From assembly GCA_001025035.1 (NCBI GenBank), contig LCZK01000008.1, forward strand, positions 1 to 64,000: a stretch of 64,000 bases of DNA. Direction: 5' to 3'. The notes under the pieces are model-generated. The model had not been told where the DNA came from, made no database searches, and saw only the letters and a list, made by a program, of their open reading frames with translations. Source of the stretch: Actinobacteria bacterium IMCC26207 (GTDB lineage Bacteria > Actinomycetota > Acidimicrobiia > Acidimicrobiales > Microtrichaceae). A program made the position numbers and the translations under genes. Below, piece after piece: positions 58,330 to 64,000 of this stretch. How positions within the stretch are numbered: the stretch's first letter is position 1; every line of letters begins with the position of its first letter.

Positions 58330-61300
58330 CTCCTGTTCAGGAAAACTTGGATGAGGGCGAGCTGACCACCAGATCACGCCAACCGATGGCCTACCTGTGG
58401 CCGGCACTTGCGCTGCTGGTACCAACCGCCTGCTACCTGAACTCCAACGGGAATGGTTTTCTCTATTTCCTAACAGGGGCTCTCCTGATGGTTCTCGCCA
58501 TCGCTGGACAGGGCCGAATGAATTGGGAACGATCTCTGGAGAACAGGACTCCGTTCGGGCGAGAAGCCTGGCTCCCCTTAAGCTACCTAGTGCTAGGGGC
58601 TCTGCTTGGCGTCTTCACGTCAAGAATGATCGCAGATGCTTTCTTCGGAAAGATCGGCATCATTTTATTCATTCTGGCGTTCTCCCTAGCGTCTGAGGGA
58701 ATCAGCCGGTCCGGCCTATTTACTTACCTCGCGTACCGAATCTCAGAGAACGCTAACGGATCTACACCTCGCCTCATTCTTTACCTTTTCCTCTTAGCCT
58801 CGTTCCTCACCGCTGTGACATCGAACGACATTGTGGTATTAGCGCTCACACCCATCGTTATGTCTGTTTGTGCACAAGCAAAAATAAAGAATCCAATCCT
58901 TATTCTTCTCTCCACATTTGTAGCAGCAAACACATTCTCGATGCTTCTGCTGATTGGTTCACCCACAAATATCATCATTTCAGAAGCTATAGGGCTCAAT
59001 GCTTTCACCTATTCCTTACTCATGATTGCTCCGGCACTACTTGCATTCCTTCTCACTTTCATCGTCATTTCAAAGGTCCTTGACCAGACCGAGAAGCGAG
59101 CGAATCTGACGCCAGTTGAAAGCGAAGACGTTTCCCTCAGAGAGAAATTCGGACTGATCCTACAAAGACGGGCAGTCCCAAGCAGTTGGACCATTCAGAA
59201 AACCTACGACATTCCTCGCTTCTCAACGTCTGAATCGATTACGCGGGAGATGAAGGAATGGGTCTGGCTCTTTGCATTGTCGGTCCTCGCTCTGTCAATT
59301 GTCTCCTTCAGAGAGGCGAGTTTAATCTGGTGCGCGACACCAATAGCGGTCGCCGCACTTGTCCTGAGTTCACGGCACCGGCGCAGGGAGGATGGCGACG
59401 AGACTCAACCCCTCACCGTGACACAGGAAATCCGAGCTGCTGGTGACATGCTTCGGGAAGTTCCCTGGGGGCTTCTATTTTTCGGAATTACCTTCTTCGT
59501 CGTTGCATCAGCCTTCGCCTCAACGGAATACTTTCAGACTGAAATCATTCATGCGGTGGGGAGTCTCATCTCCCACGGAGGGCCGTTCTCCATCGCGGCG
59601 GCCATAGTAGGTACGGCGACCGTTGTGAGCCTCTTCAATGACCTGCCAGCAGCAGCGTTATGTGGAGAGACTCTCCAGCAGCTCGATTTTGTGAACCCAT
59701 TCAACAGAGCGATGGCCACGGCGGGGATCTTGGTGGGTCTCAATATCGGGACCTACCTGTTCCCAACCGGAGCTCTTGCAGGACTCCTCTGGTTTCGGGT
59801 CATGCGGAAAGAGAGAGACAAGCTTGGGTCTGAAACTGACTCGGAATTTCTTCTTAATATACCGGCTAGATCTGACCTGATTCGATTTGGGTTTCTGGTC
59901 TTCATACCGGTCACCATCATCCTGAGTCTCTGTCTATTTGGAATAGTCGGAGCATTCTCATTCCTGCTCAGCAGTTGGACGGAACACTCACTGTTACTAA
60001 CTTCGCCTCTTAGTGCATGTATTTCACTGATTGGGCTTCTGATGTGCATCCTCACGGTTCGAGGATTCAGTACGGAACTCAAGAAGCGTGATATTTTCCT
60101 AAAACACTTTACACAGCTACTAACATTTCTAGACCGATCATATGAATGGTCAATGAAACACAGGGTCGCTTATATTCTTGCAATCTCGGGTGCCTTATTG
60201 GCGACTTCAGCCGTAATTTTATACTGGGTAGAGCGAGCACACAGCATTCTCTACACGCCCAATGAACAGACCTACTCATCCCCAAAACAGTTCGTTACTT
60301 GGCTAAGCACGATTTCTACGAGTGGATTTGATGACACATTTTTTCCTAACTCACTAGCCGGAGCCATGTTCGTAGGTCTTCTTCCGGTTGTAGGCGTGGC
60401 GCTTATCATCCAGTTGGTTAGAACTCCGGGCGGTGTCTATAGGGAAAAGTTGAGATCCAGAATTGCTAAGGGTGATGCTCTTTCCCATCGGACATTTATT
60501 ATTGGAAACTACCTCAGGGACAGGCAACTTATTGGCCTAATACATGATAGTTCAGACCGATTTATCGTCCTGCTCGATAGGTCGTCCGGCCACATCAAGA
60601 TGCCGGACAAGGAAGACGACACGGCAGATCGCCTTCACATCGTTGAAGGTAGGAACCTCCAAGCCGAGGAGATCGTGGCAAATTTCTCCCTTCTTGCGAC
60701 AAGTGAGATCTTGATCCTCGCTGATCCATCCGAGGATGCCGATCTGGAGAACCTTCTACTGCTCAAGGCGCTCAGCAATTCGATTCAGGCACAGCACCCG
60801 CAAATTCAGCGAATTCCGAATGTTCTCATCGAATGGTCTCGCCCTGAGATGGAAGAGAACCTTTCGGAATATCTAGATCCGCTAGTCATGGAGCGTCTGG
60901 GGAGCATTAGCGCTGCTGGGTCAGTTGGCGAGTGGGCTGCCGCTGAGATGGTCTCTCAGAGTGTCCTGACGGAGCGGCTCTGCGGAATCGGACCCCTGAC
61001 GGGAGATCCGGTGCCCGAACATTCAGCCTGGATTGACAGCAGAAGTTTCGCTGAGCGGGGATTCCGTTCGATTCCCCTTTCTGGGAAGCTAGCTGTGGGT
61101 TCTGGATCCCTGCTGAGTTCCGAACCAAAGTCCGCCCGGGAAAAGAAGGTGAAGTGGATTGCTGCGGCCTCTTCGGCAGCAGAAGTCAACCCATTCCTAG
61201 TGGTGGGACTCGGCCTTGAAATCGGGGGCACCGAAGTGGGACTTGGTTGCTCTGACCCTGGCTTTCTCAAGCGCTCAGCCTCGGCAAATTCACTTCTGGT

Positions 61301-62231
61301 TCTTGAGCAGCGCGAGTCAGCGCCCGCCCTAGCCGCAGAGACTGCTTCCCTAGGAGCCATACGAGTACATGTCGTCGGATATACCCAGACGGCCCGCGCT
61401 GCCATTGCGGCGCTGCGGAAACTTGAAGCTTCGGGGGTGACGCCCCAGATTGAAATCATTGCTCACGACACCAGAACGCCACGTCCCGAACCACAAGTTG
61501 CAGATCGAGTCCGTTTCGCCTTGCATGATGGCGAGAGTGAAATGGCAAGGGCTCTGACCAGTGCGTTCTCTCCGACCCAGGGCGAGTTGGACCTCCGCCC
61601 AGGTGACCGCCTCTTCATCTTCTCACCCGATGGCGAAGTACGACAGGCTGGGTTGTACAGCGCCAAGTTCGCCGGAAAGGTTCTGGAGGGATTGCGATCT
61701 AACGAGGGGTCAATAAGCGGTGCCGACCCGACCAATCACGCCTGCACCTCAAGCGAGATCCTGATCGCGGTCGAGTCAGCAGACCCATCGACGCGCTTCA
61801 TGCTGGAACACCTACAGGTGGACAAGATTCTCGACACGGGCAATATCCGTGCGTCTTGGCTAGCGAGGTGGACAGACATCTACTTCAAGGTGCCGTTGGA
61901 ACGAGCCAAGGATCTCGGCATCGTTGCGCCCAGTCAGAACTCGGCGTCAGATTTCCGCGATTCGATTGCCTATTCAAATCGTTTTCAATTCTTCTCAATT
62001 GTTCCGGCTAGTGAGCCCATTAGCGGAGTAGGTGTCACCGCCAGCAGAAAGTTTAGCGAAGTCGTCATATCGGTTCGCGAGAACTCGAGTCAATCGCAAC
62101 AACTACTTGGGATTGTGAGCCACAACCCGTCGAGTGGCACTCCGAGCGACGGGCATACGGCTCGAGTTGTCTGCGATCCCGACTATGTCATCACCGACAC
62201 AGACCGGTTGCTGCTAACCAGCATTCTCTAG
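58326..62231 (+). CDS. Permease-channel-RCK fusion protein
   Basis: A 1301-residue chimera. Residues about 20-500 look like a complete ArsB/NhaD-type ion transporter with about eleven helices: TSNDIVVLALTPIV and GSPTNIIISE in the first half, SLFNDLPAAALCG and GLNIGTYLFPTGALAGLLW in the second. Residues 520-600 add helices. Residues 614-697 look like a two-helix channel with pore loop FVTWLSTISTSGFDD, close to the TxGxGD filter. Residues about 715-900 and 1010-1150 resemble RCK/CASTOR-type nucleotide-binding domains (HRTFIIGNYL, IRVHVVGYTQTARAAI). Cation or anion specificity is unknown. Codon choice looks more AT-rich than neighbours, and flanking 110-bp repeats suggest insertion. No ribosome site of its own. 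Confidence 0.8.
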   Translation: MTPVQENLDEGELTTRSRQPMAYLWPALALLVPTACYLNSNGNGFLYFLTGALLMVLAIAGQGRMNWERSLENRTPFGREAWLPLSYLVLGALLGVFTSRMIADAFFGKIGIILFILAFSLASEGISRSGLFTYLAYRISENANGSTPRLILYLFLLASFLTAVTSNDIVVLALTPIVMSVCAQAKIKNPILILLSTFVAANTFSMLLLIGSPTNIIISEAIGLNAFTYSLLMIAPALLAFLLTFIVISKVLDQTEKRANLTPVESEDVSLREKFGLILQRRAVPSSWTIQKTYDIPRFSTSESITREMKEWVWLFALSVLALSIVSFREASLIWCATPIAVAALVLSSRHRRREDGDETQPLTVTQEIRAAGDMLREVPWGLLFFGITFFVVASAFASTEYFQTEIIHAVGSLISHGGPFSIAAAIVGTATVVSLFNDLPAAALCGETLQQLDFVNPFNRAMATAGILVGLNIGTYLFPTGALAGLLWFRVMRKERDKLGSETDSEFLLNIPARSDLIRFGFLVFIPVTIILSLCLFGIVGAFSFLLSSWTEHSLLLTSPLSACISLIGLLMCILTVRGFSTELKKRDIFLKHFTQLLTFLDRSYEWSMKHRVAYILAISGALLATSAVILYWVERAHSILYTPNEQTYSSPKQFVTWLSTISTSGFDDTFFPNSLAGAMFVGLLPVVGVALIIQLVRTPGGVYREKLRSRIAKGDALSHRTFIIGNYLRDRQLIGLIHDSSDRFIVLLDRSSGHIKMPDKEDDTADRLHIVEGRNLQAEEIVANFSLLATSEILILADPSEDADLENLLLLKALSNSIQAQHPQIQRIPNVLIEWSRPEMEENLSEYLDPLVMERLGSISAAGSVGEWAAAEMVSQSVLTERLCGIGPLTGDPVPEHSAWIDSRSFAERGFRSIPLSGKLAVGSGSLLSSEPKSAREKKVKWIAAASSAAEVNPFLVVGLGLEIGGTEVGLGCSDPGFLKRSASANSLLVLEQRESAPALAAETASLGAIRVHVVGYTQTARAAIAALRKLEASGVTPQIEIIAHDTRTPRPEPQVADRVRFALHDGESEMARALTSAFSPTQGELDLRPGDRLFIFSPDGEVRQAGLYSAKFAGKVLEGLRSNEGSISGADPTNHACTSSEILIAVESADPSTRFMLEHLQVDKILDTGNIRASWLARWTDIYFKVPLERAKDLGIVAPSQNSASDFRDSIAYSNRFQFFSIVPASEPISGVGVTASRKFSEVVISVRENSSQSQQLLGIVSHNPSSGTPSDGHTARVVCDPDYVITDTDRLLLTSIL

Positions 62232-62370
62232 CTTCACAGCTTGGCCTATCAAGACCGAAGTGCCAGATCCGCGCTCCTCGGCGACGGGGCGATTCCAGTT
62301 GCAGGGCAACTGACGATTCAAGAACACCTGCTCGGATCTCCAGAGCTTGCCCCAGACCAGTCTTCGCTCG

Positions 62371-62413
62371 TTTGCAGCGCTAAATCAACCCATACTGTCG
62401 GTTGCGCTGCAAA
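62371..62413. terminator. Stem-loop between convergent genes
   Basis: TTTGCAGCGC at 62371-62380 pairs with GCGCTGCAAA at 62404-62413; an inner AACC/GGTT pair extends the stem. It lies between the permease-channel stop and the stop of the minus-strand lipoprotein, fitting a shared terminator. Confidence 0.6.
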
Positions 62414-62421
62414 CACTCGAG

Positions 62422-63450
62422 TCAGCTGGCGACATAGGTGTTGATTGCGGGGAACTGCCCTTCCGTAGTCAGTACAAGGTCCCGACCGTTCTGCTGAAAC
62501 GCAGCGGCCTCGCCCTGAGACTCAGGTTGAATCTGAACCGAACAGGGCGGAGCGGTAAATGCGTCCGAGATGCTCTCACCCGTCAAGCGTGGCCAGAGAT
62601 ACACGCGGTTATAGGTGCGAAGCATGATGTTGGCGCCGTCGGGCGAGATATCACCGCCGGTGACCGATCGGTCGAACCCCATTGGCAGTTCAAGGGAGGC
62701 CACCTCACGAAGAGTCTGGGGCGATCCAGAGGCGGCCTGAGCAGCGGGAAGCTGGTACACAATGCTGTTGGCCTCGCCGCTCTTGGTCACCACATAGATG
62801 TCGGCTGATAGTGGGTCAACGAGAAGCGCCTCTGCGTCCCAAGCCAAGCCATCGGGATACATAACGTCAATCCGCTCAGCGGGTACGGAACCCCGAATGC
62901 CAGTTGCACCCGGCAAGATCCCCGGCTCGACTGCACGATAGATCGACAGGTTGGAGCGGCCCTTATTGCCACCAATATCTCCGAGGTACAGGTAGCTGGT
63001 TCCTGACTCCGGTCCAGGGCCAACGGCGATGTCCTCCCAATCTCGTGCCTGCGCTCCGTCAATTTGGAATCTTCCGATCGCAGCGCCGGAAAGATCGGTC
63101 GCGAACACTCTGGCGCTATCGCCCGAATCGTTGTGAACCCAATAAATGCCCGGGTTGGTTCGCGATGCTGCAATGCCGGAGGCCTCGGTGATGGCTGGGT
63201 CCTGCAGAGTGCCGGTCTGAACTGCTGCACCGAACAGTGGGCAGGTCCGCAGCGTGGAGCTCGGCGCTGTAGTGGTGGTTCTCAGACTGCTTACCGTGGT
63301 GGGCGAGATCGTTGGCGGGGCCGAACTCGTACTTGAGCTTGCCTGATTCGAGGTATTGGCAGAATTCGACTGCTGGCAACCGACTAAAGCCACTAGTCCA
63401 AGAAGTCCTAGGGCCGCTGCAGATTTCAAGAAGGCAACTCGCGGCAGCAC
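62422..63450 (-). CDS. Lipoprotein with beta-propeller-like repeats
   Basis: A 342-residue lipoprotein: LGLLGLVALVGC is followed by QQSNS and a Ser/Thr linker. The body has propeller-like blades: EASGIAASRTNPGIYWVHND, ARDWEDIAVGPGPESG, YLYLGDIGGNKGRSNLSIYR, DAEALLVDPLSADIYVVTKS and GGDISPDGANIMLRTYNRVY. This pattern is common in exported proteins of unknown role. Start is GTG 63450. The last 110 bp of the coding region (62441-62550) are repeated at 57862. Confidence 0.8.
   Translation of the reverse strand: MLPRVAFLKSAAALGLLGLVALVGCQQSNSANTSNQASSSTSSAPPTISPTTVSSLRTTTTAPSSTLRTCPLFGAAVQTGTLQDPAITEASGIAASRTNPGIYWVHNDSGDSARVFATDLSGAAIGRFQIDGAQARDWEDIAVGPGPESGTSYLYLGDIGGNKGRSNLSIYRAVEPGILPGATGIRGSVPAERIDVMYPDGLAWDAEALLVDPLSADIYVVTKSGEANSIVYQLPAAQAASGSPQTLREVASLELPMGFDRSVTGGDISPDGANIMLRTYNRVYLWPRLTGESISDAFTAPPCSVQIQPESQGEAAAFQQNGRDLVLTTEGQFPAINTYVAS
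62441..62550. repeat. 110-bp direct repeat, right copy
   Basis: Identical to 57862-57971. Here it belongs to the intact reading frame of the lipoprotein gene, so this copy is probably the original. Confidence 0.95.
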
Positions 63451-63454
63451 GCTG

Positions 63455-63620
63455 TCAGTGTAGGGACACCGTGCCTGCGAATGTTTGGCTAGCTACGCCA
63501 GATCTTCCTGAGGTCTTGGGCATGCAACCGATGACCAGGTCATCGCCCTCAAAGAGCAGGTTCGTTCCGTTGACTCGCGGTGAACCATCTGCGTGCAGCG
63601 TGGCGAGCACATGGTGTTCA
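63455..63620 (-). pseudogene. Remnant of a PPOX/FMN-binding-fold protein
   Basis: The minus strand reads [40 protein letters not shown] and PKTSGRSGVAS before a stop at 63455. The run HVLATLxxDGSPRVNGT is the typical start of pyridoxamine 5'-phosphate oxidase-like proteins. No in-frame start codon precedes it and the fold is far too short, so it looks like a truncated gene. Confidence 0.45.
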
Positions 63621-63624
63621 GAAG

Positions 63625-64000
63625 CTATTCGATCCTCAACCCAGAGATGGCCCGGCTGATGACTAGTTGCTGGATCTGCTCAGTGCCCTCGAAGATGTCG
63701 AAGATCTTTGCATCACGGTGCCAGCGCTCCACGGGGTACTCACGGGTGTAGCCGTAACCGCCGAGAATCTGAATGGCGCGCTCGGTTACCCACACGGCTG
63801 TGCGGCCGGCCATGAGCTTCGACATTGAGCCTTCTGCGTTAACAAATCCTCCGCCGTTACCCGACAACCAAGCTGCGCGATAGACCATCAGTCGAGCGGC
63901 CTCAATCTGCGTGGCCATATCGGCCAGCATGAACGCAATCGACTGATTCATGATGATGGGCTTGCCGAATGCTGTGCGCTCTTGGGCGTACTGCAGTGCG
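63625..64000 (-). CDS. Acyl-CoA dehydrogenase, C-terminal part (cut by window edge)
   Basis: The last 124 residues of an acyl-CoA dehydrogenase, open at the right edge. It begins [20 protein letters not shown] and continues [37 protein letters not shown] and [20 protein letters not shown], the standard C-terminal helical domain. A different enzyme from the one at 14.6-15.8 kb. Its promoter is outside the window. Confidence 0.9.
   Translation of the reverse strand, partial: ALQYAQERTAFGKPIIMNQSIAFMLADMATQIEAARLMVYRAAWLSGNGGGFVNAEGSMSKLMAGRTAVWVTERAIQILGGYGYTREYPVERWHRDAKIFDIFEGTEQIQQLVISRAISGLRIE

Noticed and set aside
57862-62550. 110-bp direct repeats as phage attachment sites or transposon ends
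   Set aside because: No integrase, transposase or tRNA end was found. The repeat is coding sequence of a neighbouring gene, so duplication is the simpler cause.

Overview
The window reads as a chromosomal segment of a mid-GC actinobacterium, most likely an aquatic lineage near the Acidimicrobiia. This is inferred, not proven. Pointers are the two-subunit CrtYc/CrtYd lycopene cyclase, a bsaP gene overlapping bioB, AceE-type pyruvate dehydrogenase, a DprE2-like reductase, LAFTG wall-sorting signals, frequent GTG/TTG starts and ATGA/GTGA overlaps. No tRNA, rRNA, transposase, integrase or CRISPR array was seen.

Layout. 1-6.3 kb: a truncated TetR gene with a palindrome at its start, a rhodanese-ThiF sulfur-transfer enzyme, a sirtuin, a DUF427 protein, a cupin and leucyl aminopeptidase. 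5.7-10.9 kb: cobalamin adenosyltransferase divergent from B12-dependent methionine synthase, then a sugar epimerase. 12.5-21.9 kb: a long minus-strand run with dihydrolipoamide dehydrogenase, a 2-oxoacid dehydrogenase E2, a fused LipB-LipA lipoylation enzyme, an acyl-CoA dehydrogenase and a serine-hydrolase-like protein. 21.9-31.6 kb: DprE2-like reductase, SDRs, a J-domain protein, an RNase HI with a SLOG-like tail, AceE, BioB and BsaP. 31.6-35.8 kb: an alpha/beta hydrolase lacking the usual serine and an overlapping PhnZ/PhnY-type pair for oxidative phosphonate cleavage. 36.0-39.3 kb: gnd-zwf-pgl, the oxidative pentose phosphate operon. 39.3-42.9 kb: methyltransferase, YdjC-type deacetylase, GT2 and PIG-V-type mannosyltransferase. 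43.0-48.4 kb: a carotenoid cluster (crtE-crtI-crtB facing crtZ-crtYd-crtYc, plus idi) predicted to make zeaxanthin-type pigment.

The most unusual part is 49.4-63.5 kb. It holds a Tat-exported lipoprotein that looks related to the alanyl-tRNA synthetase catalytic fold. It also holds two paralogous single-chain proteins joining an ECF sigma factor, a zinc-finger-like anti-sigma segment, one membrane helix and an extracellular Ig-like domain. Interleaved are four LAFTG-anchored, Thr/Pro-rich surface proteins and a 45-residue ORF. Four of these genes share a strongly conserved leader of about 95 bp, and four copies of a long hairpin with an identical 35-bp core punctuate the locus. I read this as a candidate membrane-tethered sigma factor/surface protein system.

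Next to it is a 1301-residue chimera of an ArsB/NhaD-like permease, a two-helix channel pore and RCK-like domains. It is bracketed by a perfect 110-bp direct repeat derived from the 3' end of a neighbouring lipoprotein gene, which suggests local duplication and insertion. Two fatty-acid degradation genes elsewhere in the window share a TTGACCG-N2-CGGTCAA palindrome, a likely TetR-type regulon signal.
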